Of a stretch of DNA of 64,000 nucleotides, positions 35,598 through 44,378 are shown one piece after another (position 1 is the stretch's first letter; each line of letters starts with the position of its first letter). The DNA is from Methylibium sp965279545 (GTDB lineage Bacteria > Pseudomonadota > Gammaproteobacteria > Burkholderiales > Burkholderiaceae_C). The notes beneath the pieces are model-generated. The model did no database searches. It saw only the letters and a list, made by a program, of their open reading frames with translations, and was not told the origin of the DNA. Position numbers and translations under genes: made by a program. Where the stretch lies: contig NZ_OZ257250.1 in NCBI RefSeq assembly GCF_965279545.1, positions 3,410,001 to 3,474,000 of the forward strand, given 5' to 3'.

Positions 35598-36832
35598 CAG
35601 CAGCGGCGTCACCGGCCCCGGTGACCCTGGCCGATGTCGAGGCCGCCGCGCAGCGGCTCGCCGGCCATGTGCTCGACACGCCCTGCGTCGAGTCGAAGAC
35701 GCTGTCCGAGATCACCGGTGCCCAGGTCTTCCTGAAGTTCGAGAACCTGCAGTTCACCGCCTCCTTCAAGGAGCGCGGCGCGTTGAACAAATTGCTCGCG
35801 CTGGTCGCGGCCCGCGATGCCGGCGCCGCGCCGCTGAAGGGCGTGATCACCGCATCGGCCGGCAATCACGCCCAGGGCGTGGCCCACCATGCACAGCGCC
35901 TCGGCTTGCGCGCCGTGATCGTGATGCCGCGGCACACGCCGACTGTCAAGGTCGAGCGCACCCGCGGCTTCGGCGCCGAAGTGCTGCTGCACGGCGAGAC
36001 CTTTGACGAAGCGCGAGTCCACGCCTTGCGCGTCGCCGCAGAGCAGGGCCTGAGCTTCGTGCACCCCTTCGACGACCCGCTCGTGATCGCCGGCCAGGGC
36101 ACGATCGGTCTGGAGATGCTGCGCGCCCAGCCCACGCTCGACACGCTGGTCGTCGCGGTCGGCGGCGGCGGACTGATCTCCGGCATCGCGACGGCGGCTC
36201 GCGCGCTGAAGCCCGACCTGCAGCTCATCGGCGTGCAGACGGTGCGTTTCCCGGCCATGGTCAACGCCGTCAAGGGCACCGCCCACGCGCAGGGCACGAG
36301 CACGATCGCCGAGGGCATCGCGGTCGGCGAGCCGGGGCAGATCACGCGCGAGCTGGTGCGCCGTCTGGTCGACGATCTGGTGCTGGTCGACGAGGGCGAT
36401 ATCGAGCACGCGCTGGTGATGCTGCTGGAGATCGAGAAGACGCTGGTCGAGGGCGCCGGCGCCGTCGGCCTCGCGGCGCTGCTGAAGGAGCCCGAGCGCT
36501 ATGCCGGCCGGCGGGTCGGTCTGGTGCTGTGCGGCGGCAACATCGATCCACTGCTGCTGGCGGCAATCATCGAGCGCGGCATGGTGCGCGCGGGCCGGCT
36601 GGCGCGCGTGCGCGTCGACGCCCGCGATGCGCCCGGCGCGCTGGCGCGCATCACCGCCACGGTGGCCGAGGCCGGCGCGAACATCGAGGAGGTGCACCAT
36701 CAGCGCGCCTTCACCACCTTGTCGGCCCAGAACGCCGAGGTGGAGCTCGTGCTGCAGACGCGCAACCACGCACACATCGACGCCGTGATCGCCGCGCTGC
36801 TCGCGCAAGGCTTCGAGGCCACGGCCTACTGA
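35594..36832 (+). CDS. Threonine ammonia-lyase with C-terminal ACT domain
   Basis: A 412-residue fold-type II PLP enzyme converting threonine to 2-oxobutyrate. The PLP lysine is Lys59 in ASFKERGALN, the phosphate loop is VAVGGGGLISG, and SAGNHAQGVA is intact. An ACT domain covers about residues 330-412 (VRVDARDAPGALARITATVAEAGANIEE). The single ACT and short length resemble the catabolic/TdcB-like form rather than long IlvA. The start is TTG overlapping the tldD stop; GTG at 35621 is an alternative. Confidence 0.88.
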   Translation: MTAAASPAPVTLADVEAAAQRLAGHVLDTPCVESKTLSEITGAQVFLKFENLQFTASFKERGALNKLLALVAARDAGAAPLKGVITASAGNHAQGVAHHAQRLGLRAVIVMPRHTPTVKVERTRGFGAEVLLHGETFDEARVHALRVAAEQGLSFVHPFDDPLVIAGQGTIGLEMLRAQPTLDTLVVAVGGGGLISGIATAARALKPDLQLIGVQTVRFPAMVNAVKGTAHAQGTSTIAEGIAVGEPGQITRELVRRLVDDLVLVDEGDIEHALVMLLEIEKTLVEGAGAVGLAALLKEPERYAGRRVGLVLCGGNIDPLLLAAIIERGMVRAGRLARVRVDARDAPGALARITATVAEAGANIEEVHHQRAFTTLSAQNAEVELVLQTRNHAHIDAVIAALLAQGFEATAY

Positions 36833-36884
36833 ACTCGCCGGGCCGCAGGCCGCTTCCCGCCAAGCCGTGCTACATTTCGCCCCT

Positions 36885-36965
36885 ATGCGCCTCAACGCCT
36901 ACTTTTTTGCGTACTTTTGGTTCTCGCACCGCCTGGGCGGAGGAGAGGCCAGCGCACCTATGTAA
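36885..36965 (+). CDS. Aromatic-rich leader peptide for DAHP synthase attenuation
   Basis: A 26-codon open frame reading MRLNAYFFAYFWFSHRL then GGGEASAPM, stop TAA. Residues 6-13 are Tyr-Phe-Phe-Ala-Tyr-Phe-Trp-Phe, seven aromatics in eight codons, using Phe, Tyr and Trp. A strong intrinsic terminator begins 20 bp after its stop, and a DAHP synthase gene follows. This is the layout of a ribosome-mediated attenuator: scarcity of charged aromatic tRNAs would stall the ribosome and prevent termination. I infer the function from composition and position; no experiment is known to me. Confidence 0.8.
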   Translation: MRLNAYFFAYFWFSHRLGGGEASAPM

Positions 36966-36992
36966 GTAGCGCAAGCCGAATCTCAAACCGCC
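36929..36992 (+). promoter_or_regulatory. Proposed preemptor/antiterminator pairing of the attenuator
   Basis: CCGCC at 36929-36933 can pair with GGCGG at 36936-36940. The same GGCGG can instead pair with CCGCC at 36988-36992, the ascending arm of the terminator. A ribosome stalled at the aromatic codons (36900-36923) would cover the first CCGCC and free GGCGG to block the terminator. Confidence 0.55.
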
Positions 36993-37017
36993 GGGCCCAA
37001 CCCGGCGGTTTTTTTTT
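36985..37017 (+). terminator. Intrinsic terminator (attenuator) before aroG
   Basis: AACCGCCGGG (36986-36995), loop CCCAA, CCCGGCGGTT (37001-37010): a perfect 10-bp stem extendable by an A-T pair, followed by a run of nine T in total (37009-37017). It is the strongest intrinsic terminator in the window and lies 48 bp before the aroG start rather than after a gene. Confidence 0.9.
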
Positions 37018-37065
37018 GACCGCGCACCGCACACACCAGTTCAGACCGCCTCAGGAGAAACATCG

Positions 37066-38184
37066 ATGAATGCCCTGTCCGCCAACGTTCCCGAAGGTTG
37101 GGCTGCGCCCGCCGACAAGACCAGCCAGACCGACGATGAACGGATCGAGGACGTGATGCCGCTGCCACCGCCCGAACACCTGATCCGCTTCTTCCCGGTA
37201 CGCGGCACCGCCGTCGAGGACTTGGTGGCCGGCACCCGGCGCCGCATCCGCGACATCATGCGCGGGACCGATGATCGGCTGCTGGTCATCATGGGGCCGT
37301 GCTCGATCCACGATCCGGTGGCAGCGGTCGACTATGCGCGCAAGCTGAAGGCCCAGCGCGACAAGTACGCCGACACGCTGGAGATCGTGATGCGCGTGTA
37401 CTTCGAGAAGCCGCGCACCACGGTCGGCTGGAAGGGCCTGATCAACGATCCCTACCTCGACGAGAGCTTCCGCATCGACGAAGGCCTGCGCATCGCGCGC
37501 CAGCTGCTGCTGGAGATCGGCCGCCTGGGGCTGCCGGCCGGCAGCGAGTTCCTCGATGTGATCTCGCCTCAGTACATCGGCGACCTGATCTCCTGGGGTG
37601 CGATCGGCGCACGCACCACCGAAAGCCAGGTGCATCGCGAGCTGGCCTCGGGCATCAGCGCGCCGATCGGCTTCAAGAACGGCACCGACGGCAACATCCG
37701 CATCGCCACCGATGCCATCCAGTCCGCCAGCCGGCCGCACCACTTCCTGTCGGTGCACAAGAACGGCCAGGTTGCCATCGTCGAGACGCGCGGCAACACC
37801 GACTGCCATGTGATCCTGCGCGGCGGCAAGGCGCCGAACTACGACGCCACCAGCGTCGGCGCGGCCTGCGCGGAGCTGGCCAAAGCCGGATTGCCGGCTT
37901 CGCTGATGGTCGACTGTTCGCACGCCAACAGCAGCAAGCAACACCAGAAGCAACTCGACGTGGCGCGCAACATCGCCGACCAGCTGGCCGGCGGCAGCCG
38001 CCAGATCTTCGGCGTGATGGTCGAAAGCCATCTGAATGCCGGCGCGCAGAAATTCAGCGCTGGCCGGGACGATCCGGCGCAACTCGCTTATGGCCAGAGC
38101 ATCACCGACGCCTGCATCGGCTGGGACGACTCGCTGGATGTGCTGGAAGTGCTCAGCACGGCGGTGAAAGCACGGCGCAATTGA
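37066..38184 (+). CDS. aroG: 3-deoxy-7-phosphoheptulonate (DAHP) synthase, class I
   Basis: A 372-residue enzyme joining phosphoenolpyruvate and erythrose 4-phosphate, the first step of aromatic amino-acid synthesis. The metal-binding Cys lies in VIMGPCSIHDP; the KPRTTVGWKGL, GARTTESQ, GFKNGTDG, HKNGQVA and VDCSHANSSK motifs are intact. An N-terminal extension gives the AroG/F/H-type feedback site; which aromatic acid binds is not clear. CAGGAGA lies 8 bp before the ATG. Expression is probably controlled by the upstream attenuator. Confidence 0.95.
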   Translation: MNALSANVPEGWAAPADKTSQTDDERIEDVMPLPPPEHLIRFFPVRGTAVEDLVAGTRRRIRDIMRGTDDRLLVIMGPCSIHDPVAAVDYARKLKAQRDKYADTLEIVMRVYFEKPRTTVGWKGLINDPYLDESFRIDEGLRIARQLLLEIGRLGLPAGSEFLDVISPQYIGDLISWGAIGARTTESQVHRELASGISAPIGFKNGTDGNIRIATDAIQSASRPHHFLSVHKNGQVAIVETRGNTDCHVILRGGKAPNYDATSVGAACAELAKAGLPASLMVDCSHANSSKQHQKQLDVARNIADQLAGGSRQIFGVMVESHLNAGAQKFSAGRDDPAQLAYGQSITDACIGWDDSLDVLEVLSTAVKARRN

Positions 38185-38363
38185 ACGGAGCCGAGCGCCA
38201 GACCTTTCTCTTCAGGGAACAGAAACAAAGTGAGCGCATGCAAACACAAGTAAGCGCTGCGGCCCTCGGGTAACGCGAGCAAGCCTTGGCAAGAACGCTG
38301 GCCCTGCCTGACGAGCCGCGCTTGAATGGAGATTCCTTGAACTTCCTGTGAAGGAGAACATCG

Positions 38364-38684
38364 ATGAACCGCTCTCGCACCACCCGCTCCATGCAGGCCC
38401 AGGCCCGCCAGATCATCGAGATCACCGTGGCCAGTCTGGCCCTTGCCGGCACGGTGGGTGTCGTCAACGTGGCTCAGGCCCAGACCACACCCACGGCAAA
38501 GCCGGCCGATGCCACCGCCCAGGCGGCCTTCAAGCGCGCCGATGTCGACGCCGACAACAAGCTGAGCCCGGCCGAAGCCGCGAAGCTGCCAGCCATCGCC
38601 CAGCGTTTCAAGACGCTCGATACCGACAAGGACGGATTCCTCAGCGCAGAGGAGTTCATGGCCAGCGCCAAGGCCGAGCAATGA
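38364..38684 (+). CDS. Small exported EF-hand protein
   Basis: A 106-residue protein. A signal peptide ends near NVAQAQ. Two EF-hand-like loops follow: DVDADNKLSPAE (about residues 60-71) and DTDKDGFLSAEE (about 86-97), the second with a full set of calcium-ligand positions. An AAGGAG ribosome-binding site precedes the ATG. Probably a periplasmic calcium-binding protein; partner unknown. Confidence 0.8.
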   Translation: MNRSRTTRSMQAQARQIIEITVASLALAGTVGVVNVAQAQTTPTAKPADATAQAAFKRADVDADNKLSPAEAAKLPAIAQRFKTLDTDKDGFLSAEEFMASAKAEQ

Positions 38685-38710
38685 CCGCCGGGGCCGCCTG
38701 ACGGTCAGCG

Positions 38711-39289
38711 TCAGTCCGAAGCCGCGAGCTTCGGGCTGCGCCAATAGACGTCGTCGCCGCCCAGGCCGTCGAGGTTGGCACGGTTGAGCACGCGTGCCAG
38801 CACGAACAGCAGGTCGCTCAGTCGATTCAGGTACTGGCGCGGCGCGGCGCGCACCGCACCCGCTTCGGCGTTCGCCAGCGCGACCACCGCCCGCTCGGCC
38901 CGCCGTGCCACCGTGCGGCCCAGGTGGGCCAGCGCGGCACTGCGCGTGCCGGCCGGCAGGATGAATTCCTTCAGCCGCGGCAGCGCGGCGTTGTGCTCGG
39001 CCAGGGCATCGTCAAGTGCGGCCACGGCCTCGTCCTTGAGCAAGGTGTAGCCGGGAATGGACAGCTCGCCCCCGAGGTTGAAGAGCTCGTGCTGGACGGC
39101 CACCAACAGCGCACGCAGCGCCTCGGGCAGCGGCTCGCAGAGCAGCACGCCGAGCAGCGAGTTGAGTTCGTCGACGTCGCCCATCGCCTGCACGCGCAGA
39201 TGGTCCTTGGCCACGCGGGTGCCGTCGCCCAGGCCCGTCGTGCCGTCATCGCCGGTGCGGGTCGCAATCTGTGTCAGTCGGTTTCCCAT
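38711..39289 (-). CDS. Cob(I)alamin adenosyltransferase, PduO/MmaB type
   Basis: A 192-residue enzyme making adenosylcobalamin from cob(I)alamin and ATP. The ATP-binding N-terminus TRTGDDGTTGLGDGTRVAKD and the helix RTVARRAERAVVALA are diagnostic; the C-terminal LNRLSDLLFVLAR is conserved. It is divergent from the following dehydrogenase gene. The B12-dependent client enzyme is not in the window. Confidence 0.93.
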   Translation of the reverse strand: MGNRLTQIATRTGDDGTTGLGDGTRVAKDHLRVQAMGDVDELNSLLGVLLCEPLPEALRALLVAVQHELFNLGGELSIPGYTLLKDEAVAALDDALAEHNAALPRLKEFILPAGTRSAALAHLGRTVARRAERAVVALANAEAGAVRAAPRQYLNRLSDLLFVLARVLNRANLDGLGGDDVYWRSPKLAASD

Positions 39290-39397
39290 GTGGCGATGCT
39301 AGCGGAGTCCCGCCGGCCCCGCGGCTGGAGCCGGTCCGGTACGCCCGCCTTGTTCCTAGAATGGGCCGTGGTGCTCGAGCCGCCGCGAGGAGACGCG

Positions 39398-40813
39398 ATG
39401 AACGCCCCTGTCGAACTGCTGCCCCGGATTGCGCCACGGCCGCTGCCAGCGGCCATGCTCGAAGCGCTGAAGGCGCACTTCGGCACGCGCTGCTCCACGG
39501 CGCGCGCGGTGCGCGAACAGCACGGTCGCGACGAATCGCCGTTCGACGTGCCGGCGCCAGATGCCGTCGTCTACGCGACGAGCAACGAGGACGTGGTCGC
39601 CGTCGTTGCACTGGCGCAGGCGCACGGCGTGCCCGTGATCCCGTTCGGCGTCGGCTCCTCGCTCGAAGGTCATCTGCTGGCCGTGCAAGGCGGTGTGAGC
39701 ATCGACCTGTCGCGCATGAACCGGGTTCTTCACCTCCATCCCGAGGACCTGACCGTCACGGTGCAGGCCGGCGTGACGCGCAGGCAGCTCAACGACGCGC
39801 TGCGCCACGAGGGCCTGTTCTTTCCGATCGACCCCGGTGCCGACGCCACGCTCGGCGGCATGAGTGCCACCCGCGCGAGCGGCACGAACGCGGTGCGCTA
39901 CGGCACGATGCGAGAGAACGTGCTCGGCCTGGCCGTGGTCACCGCGAGCGGCGAGCTGGTTCACACCGGCACGCGGGCGCGCAAATCCTCGGCCGGCTAC
40001 GACCTGACGCGCCTGTTCGTCGGCAGCGAAGGGACGCTCGGCATCCTGACCGAGATCACCCTCAGGCTCTACCCGTTGCCGGAAGCCGTCAGCGCCGCGG
40101 TCTGCCATTTCCCGAGCATCGATGCCGCGGTGCGCAGCACCATCCAGATCATCCAGATGGGCGTGCCGATTGCGCGCTGCGAGCTGCTCGACATCCATGC
40201 CGTGCGGGCCGTCAACGCGCACGACCATCTCGGCCTGCGCGAAGCGCCGATGCTGCTGATGGAGTTCCATGGCAGTCCGAGCGGTGTGCAAGAACAGGCC
40301 GAGACGGTGCAGCAGATCGCCAGCGACCTGGGCGGTGAAGGCTTCCAGTGGGCCACCACCCCGGAGGAGCGCACGCGGCTGTGGACGGCACGCCACCACG
40401 CGTACTTCTCGGCCCTGCAAACGCGTCCCGGCTGCCGCGCCGTGACCACCGACACCTGCGTACCGATCTCGCGCCTGGCGGAGTGCATCAACGACACCGT
40501 GGCCGAGGTCGACGCGAGCGGGATTCCCTATTTCATCGTCGGCCACGTCGGCGACGGCAACTTCCATGTCGGCTACCTGATCGATCCGACCGCACCGGAC
40601 GAACGGGGCACTGCCGAGCGCCTGAACCGGCAACTGGTCGCCCGCGCGCTGCGGCTCGAGGGCACCTGCACCGGCGAGCACGGCATCGGCCTGCACAAGA
40701 TGGGCTTCCTGCTCGACGAGGCCGGCGCGAACGGCGTGGCACTGATGCGCCAGATCAAGCACGCTCTCGATCCGCACAACATCATGAACCCGGGCAAGAT
40801 CTTCACATGGTGA
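39398..40813 (+). CDS. FAD-linked D-lactate/glycolate-type dehydrogenase
   Basis: A 471-residue flavoprotein of the D-2-hydroxyacid dehydrogenase (cytochrome) type. The FAD-binding-4 domain (about 55-235) has PFGVGSSLEGH, GADATLGGMSATRASGTNAVRYG and LFVGSEGTLGI. The C-terminal cap carries GHVGDGNFH and TGEHGIGLHKMGF, the metal/substrate His residues. GAGGAG lies 7 bp before the ATG at 39398. It could be D-lactate dehydrogenase or a single-subunit glycolate oxidase. Confidence 0.85.
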   Translation: MNAPVELLPRIAPRPLPAAMLEALKAHFGTRCSTARAVREQHGRDESPFDVPAPDAVVYATSNEDVVAVVALAQAHGVPVIPFGVGSSLEGHLLAVQGGVSIDLSRMNRVLHLHPEDLTVTVQAGVTRRQLNDALRHEGLFFPIDPGADATLGGMSATRASGTNAVRYGTMRENVLGLAVVTASGELVHTGTRARKSSAGYDLTRLFVGSEGTLGILTEITLRLYPLPEAVSAAVCHFPSIDAAVRSTIQIIQMGVPIARCELLDIHAVRAVNAHDHLGLREAPMLLMEFHGSPSGVQEQAETVQQIASDLGGEGFQWATTPEERTRLWTARHHAYFSALQTRPGCRAVTTDTCVPISRLAECINDTVAEVDASGIPYFIVGHVGDGNFHVGYLIDPTAPDERGTAERLNRQLVARALRLEGTCTGEHGIGLHKMGFLLDEAGANGVALMRQIKHALDPHNIMNPGKIFTW

Positions 40814-40882
40814 AGCGCCCGGCCACGACACCTGCTTGCGAAGGCACACGCCTGCGCGCCAACGGCTGAGGTACACCGACTC

Positions 40883-41437
40883 ATGAACACCACGGCCTTC
40901 GTCGCGCTGGCACTGGCTCGTCCCGGACTCGTCGGCGCCGTAGCGCCGTCGTCTCGCCGCCTGGCGCGCGCCATGGCGGCGCAGGTCGGCGAAGCCGATG
41001 CGCTGATCGAGCTCGGCGCCGGCACCGGCGCCGTGACCTCGGCGCTGCGGCACGCTGCTCCCACGACGCCACTGCTCGCCGTCGAACTGCAAGCCAATCT
41101 CGCGGCGGGCCTTCAGCAGCGCTTTCCCGACGTCGAGGTGGCCTGCGCAGCCGCCCACGAGGTGCTGGCCCAGCACCCGCAGGCGCCCGCCGACACGGTG
41201 CTGGTCTCTTCACTGCCGTTTCGCAGTCTGCCCGAACCCCTGCGCAGCACGACATTGAGGGCGCTGCTTCACTTCATCGAAACGCACCCGAAGCGCCGCC
41301 TGGTGCAGTACACCTACCAGCCGCGCGCGCCCTTCGAGTTGCCAGCGCACTGCCCGCTGCGCTGGTCGCTGCGCGAAGTGGTATGGCGCAACCTGCCGCC
41401 GGCCGGTGTCTGGGTGCTGCGCAGCGCGGCAGACTAG
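40883..41437 (+). CDS. SAM-dependent methyltransferase (PmtA/KsgA-like)
   Basis: A 184-residue class I methyltransferase. VGAVAPSSRRLARAMA followed by motif I ELGAGTGAVTSAL resembles the phosphatidylethanolamine N-methyltransferase (PmtA) type, which is also annotated as rRNA dimethylase-like. VLVSSLPFRSLP is the post-II substrate motif in place of NPPY. The lipid substrate is a guess from family resemblance. No lipid genes adjoin. Confidence 0.7.
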   Translation: MNTTAFVALALARPGLVGAVAPSSRRLARAMAAQVGEADALIELGAGTGAVTSALRHAAPTTPLLAVELQANLAAGLQQRFPDVEVACAAAHEVLAQHPQAPADTVLVSSLPFRSLPEPLRSTTLRALLHFIETHPKRRLVQYTYQPRAPFELPAHCPLRWSLREVVWRNLPPAGVWVLRSAAD

Positions 41438-41531
41438 GTAACCCCGGCTGCGGCAGCCACCCCTCGCACCGGTCTGAGCGTGCTCGGATGGACCGGCTCT
41501 GACGCTGCACTCGTCCAGCCGCTCTCCTGGC

Positions 41532-42584
41532 TCACTCCAGACACAACTCCACGCAGTTGCGGCCCTGGGCCTTGGCGTGCGTGAGGCCGCGGTGGGCGCG
41601 CCGGCTGAGAGCACTCGGCTCGACATCGGCGCCATGCGCTGCCACGGCGACGCCGATGCTGGCGGTCAGCGGTTCGACCGCCCACGGCAGCGCAGCCAAC
41701 GCACTGCGCATGCGCTCAGCCACCGCCAGCGCGCCACCCGGGTCGGTGGACGGCATCAGCACGCTGAACTCGCCCGCACCGCAATGCGCCAGCACATCGT
41801 GGCCGCGCAATTCCCCCTCGAGGCCACGGGCCGCCTGCTGCAGTGCCTCGTCGCCAAGCGAGTGGCCGTGCACATCGTTGAAGTGCTTGAAGTGATCGAG
41901 ATCGATGGCCAGCAAGGCCAGGCTGCCGCCATGTCGGCTCCAGCGCGCCCATTCCTGAGCAAGCCGACGCTCGAAAGCCGAGCGGTTCCACAGTCCGGTG
42001 ACCTCGTCGGTGTTGCCCTGCAGGTCCAGCAAGGCATTGGCACGCCGCAGTTCGAGTTGGGCGACCGCCTGAGCAGCCAACAGGCGCAGCGCCTGTTGCT
42101 GGCGTGACGACAGGCTGCGCGAGGCGCGATCCAGCACACACAGGCTGCCGACGGCCCAGCCCTGCGGCGTGACCAGCGGCGCACCGGCATACAGGCGCCA
42201 GCCGCCGGCGGCGCCCAGCGCCGGGTGCGCGGCGAAGCGCGGATCGCCGGCCGGGTCGGCCTGCAGCGGGCGATCGCCCGCCAGTTCGATCACCTGCGCA
42301 CAGGGGGCATGGGTGCGCGGCGCACTGTCGCAGTCGCAATCACCATCGAAGCCGGTTCGCGCCTTGAACCACAGGCGATCGCGATCGACCAGCGAGATCA
42401 GCGACGCCTGGGTACCGCAGATGCAAGCGGCCAGTTCGGTGATCGCGTCGAAGGCCGGCTCCGCGCCCGTCTCCAGAACACCATAGCGGTACAGCGCGGC
42501 GAGACGCTGCGACTCCGCCTCGGCCAGCGGCATGGTGGCGCACCACCGCGACCCGGCAGCCGTTTCAGTGAGGACCTCGGTCAT
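41532..42584 (-). CDS. GAF-GGDEF protein with degenerate active site
   Basis: A 350-residue protein: a GAF sensor domain (about 30-170) with a Cys-containing segment DCDCDSAPRTHAPCAQVI, then a GGDEF domain (about 185-350). The nucleotide-binding DLDHFKHFNDVHGHSLGDEAL is good, but the signature GG(D/E)EF at residues 269-273 is GAGEF, lacking the third-position acid needed to make c-di-GMP. The C-terminal YxAK-type motif is THAKAQGRN. It is therefore probably a receptor or inactive cyclase rather than an enzyme. Confidence 0.85.
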   Translation of the reverse strand: MTEVLTETAAGSRWCATMPLAEAESQRLAALYRYGVLETGAEPAFDAITELAACICGTQASLISLVDRDRLWFKARTGFDGDCDCDSAPRTHAPCAQVIELAGDRPLQADPAGDPRFAAHPALGAAGGWRLYAGAPLVTPQGWAVGSLCVLDRASRSLSSRQQQALRLLAAQAVAQLELRRANALLDLQGNTDEVTGLWNRSAFERRLAQEWARWSRHGGSLALLAIDLDHFKHFNDVHGHSLGDEALQQAARGLEGELRGHDVLAHCGAGEFSVLMPSTDPGGALAVAERMRSALAALPWAVEPLTASIGVAVAAHGADVEPSALSRRAHRGLTHAKAQGRNCVELCLE

Positions 42585-42712
42585 GAGCAGTCTCCTCCAA
42601 GCGCTTGCGCTGCCACGTCGGCAAGCTTGCCTTCACGCGACGCCGGCACTGCGCGCGGCGTCACCCCGGAATCACTCGATACGACCCGCCGCGTGAATGT
42701 GTGTCGCGCCGC

Positions 42713-44329
42713 TCAGTTCGGCGGCGCCGGCACCGTCCACTTCCTGGTGACCTCGCCCGCGCTGTCGGCACTCTCGAGGTGCACGTCGAAACCCCACAGT
42801 CGGGCCACGTGCTTGAGCACCTCGGTCGTCTGGTCGTTCAGGGGGCGGTCGTTGTGCTGGGTGTGTCGCAGCACCAGGGAGCGGTCACCGCGAAGGTTGA
42901 CGTTCCAGACCTGGATGTTGGGTTCGCGCTGCCCGAGGTCGTACTGGTGCGACAGCGCCTCGCGCAAGCGCTGGTAGCCGGACTCGTCGTGGATCGCCGA
43001 GATCTCGAGTTCGGACTCCTGCTCATCGTCGACCACCGCGAACAAACGCAGCTCGCGCATCAGACGCGGCGACAGGTACTGGCCGACGAAGCTCTCGTCC
43101 TTGAAATTGCGCATCGCGTGATCGAGCGTGACGAGCCAGTCGGCGCCCGCGATCTCCGGGAACCAGTGACGGTCTTCCTCGGTCGGCTGTTCGCAGATGC
43201 GCTTGATGTCGGTGTACATCGCGAAGCCCAGCGCATAGGGGTTGATGCCGCTGTAGGCCGGATGACCGACCGGCGGCTGGTAGATCACGTTGGTGTGCGA
43301 CTTCAGCCACTCGACCATCATGCCGTCGGCCAGGTGACCGTTGTCGTACATCGTGTTGAGCAGGCGGTGGTGCCAGAAGGTGGCCCACCCTTCGTTCATG
43401 ACCTGGGTCTGGCGCTGCGGATAGAAATACTGCGCGACCTTGCGCACGATGCGCACGACCTCACGCTGCCAGGGCTCGAGCAGCGGCGCGTTCTTCTCGA
43501 TGAAGTACAGCAGGTTCTCCTGCGGCTCGGCCGGGTAGCGCTGAGCATTGGATTCCTCGGTGGCGGGCTCCGCACGCCGCGGCAGCGTGCGCCACATGTC
43601 GTTGACCTGCTGTTGCGCGTAGGCCTCCCGTTCGGTGCGTCGTGTCTGCTCCTGGGCCAGCGACAGCTTGGTCGGGCGGCGGTAGCGGTCGACGCCGTGG
43701 TTCATCAGCGCATGGCAGCTGTCGAGCAGGTCTTCCACCGCGTCGAGGCCGCGACGCTCCTCGCATTCGGCGATGTAGTTCTTCGCATAGACGAGGTAGT
43801 CGATGATCGACGACGCATCGGTCCACATGCGAAACAGGTAGTTGCCCTTGAAGAAGCTGTTGTGCCCGTACGCCGCGTGAGCGATCACCAGCGCCTGCAT
43901 CGCCAGCGAGTTCTCCTCCATCAGGTAGCTGATGCAGGGGTTGGAGTTGATGACGATCTCATAGGCCAGGCCCATGTGGCCGCGGCGGTAGTTCTTCTCG
44001 GTGGCGATGAACTCCTTGCCGTAGCTCCAGTGGCGGTAGTTCACGGGCATGCCGACCGACGCGTAGGCATCCATCATCTGCTCGGCGGTGATGATCTCCA
44101 ACTGGTTCGGATAGGTGTCCAGGCCGTAGCTCCTGGCCGTCTCGCGGATCACGTCGTGGTATTGGTCGATCAGCTCGAAAGTCCAGTCGCTGGAACTCGG
44201 CAGCCGCGCAGTGGCACGCGGTCGCGCAACCATATCGCTCGCGGCGCGCACGCGGGGAACCACCGGGACATCCGCTTCGGTGAAAAGGTCGGGCGTCGCG
44301 GCCGACGCGGCTTCTTGCTTGCGTGTCAT
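42713..44329 (-). CDS. SpoVR-family protein (YcgB-like)
   Basis: A 538-residue SpoVR protein. Conserved stretches include WTFELIDQYHDVIRETA, NSNPCISYLMEENSLAMQ, AHAAYGHNSFFKGNYLF and MNEGWATFWHHRLLN. His-rich positions could bind metal. The start at 44329 has AGGAGTCGTC before ATG. It is the third gene of the prkA-yeaH-spoVR run; in enterics and many proteobacteria these three act together in stationary-phase and nitrogen-stress response. The biochemical role is unknown. Confidence 0.93.
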   Translation of the reverse strand: MTRKQEAASAATPDLFTEADVPVVPRVRAASDMVARPRATARLPSSSDWTFELIDQYHDVIRETARSYGLDTYPNQLEIITAEQMMDAYASVGMPVNYRHWSYGKEFIATEKNYRRGHMGLAYEIVINSNPCISYLMEENSLAMQALVIAHAAYGHNSFFKGNYLFRMWTDASSIIDYLVYAKNYIAECEERRGLDAVEDLLDSCHALMNHGVDRYRRPTKLSLAQEQTRRTEREAYAQQQVNDMWRTLPRRAEPATEESNAQRYPAEPQENLLYFIEKNAPLLEPWQREVVRIVRKVAQYFYPQRQTQVMNEGWATFWHHRLLNTMYDNGHLADGMMVEWLKSHTNVIYQPPVGHPAYSGINPYALGFAMYTDIKRICEQPTEEDRHWFPEIAGADWLVTLDHAMRNFKDESFVGQYLSPRLMRELRLFAVVDDEQESELEISAIHDESGYQRLREALSHQYDLGQREPNIQVWNVNLRGDRSLVLRHTQHNDRPLNDQTTEVLKHVARLWGFDVHLESADSAGEVTRKWTVPAPPN

Positions 44330-44378
44330 GACGACTCCTTGCGCCGCCGCAGCGCCCGTTCGCGGCGCTCCCGACCAG

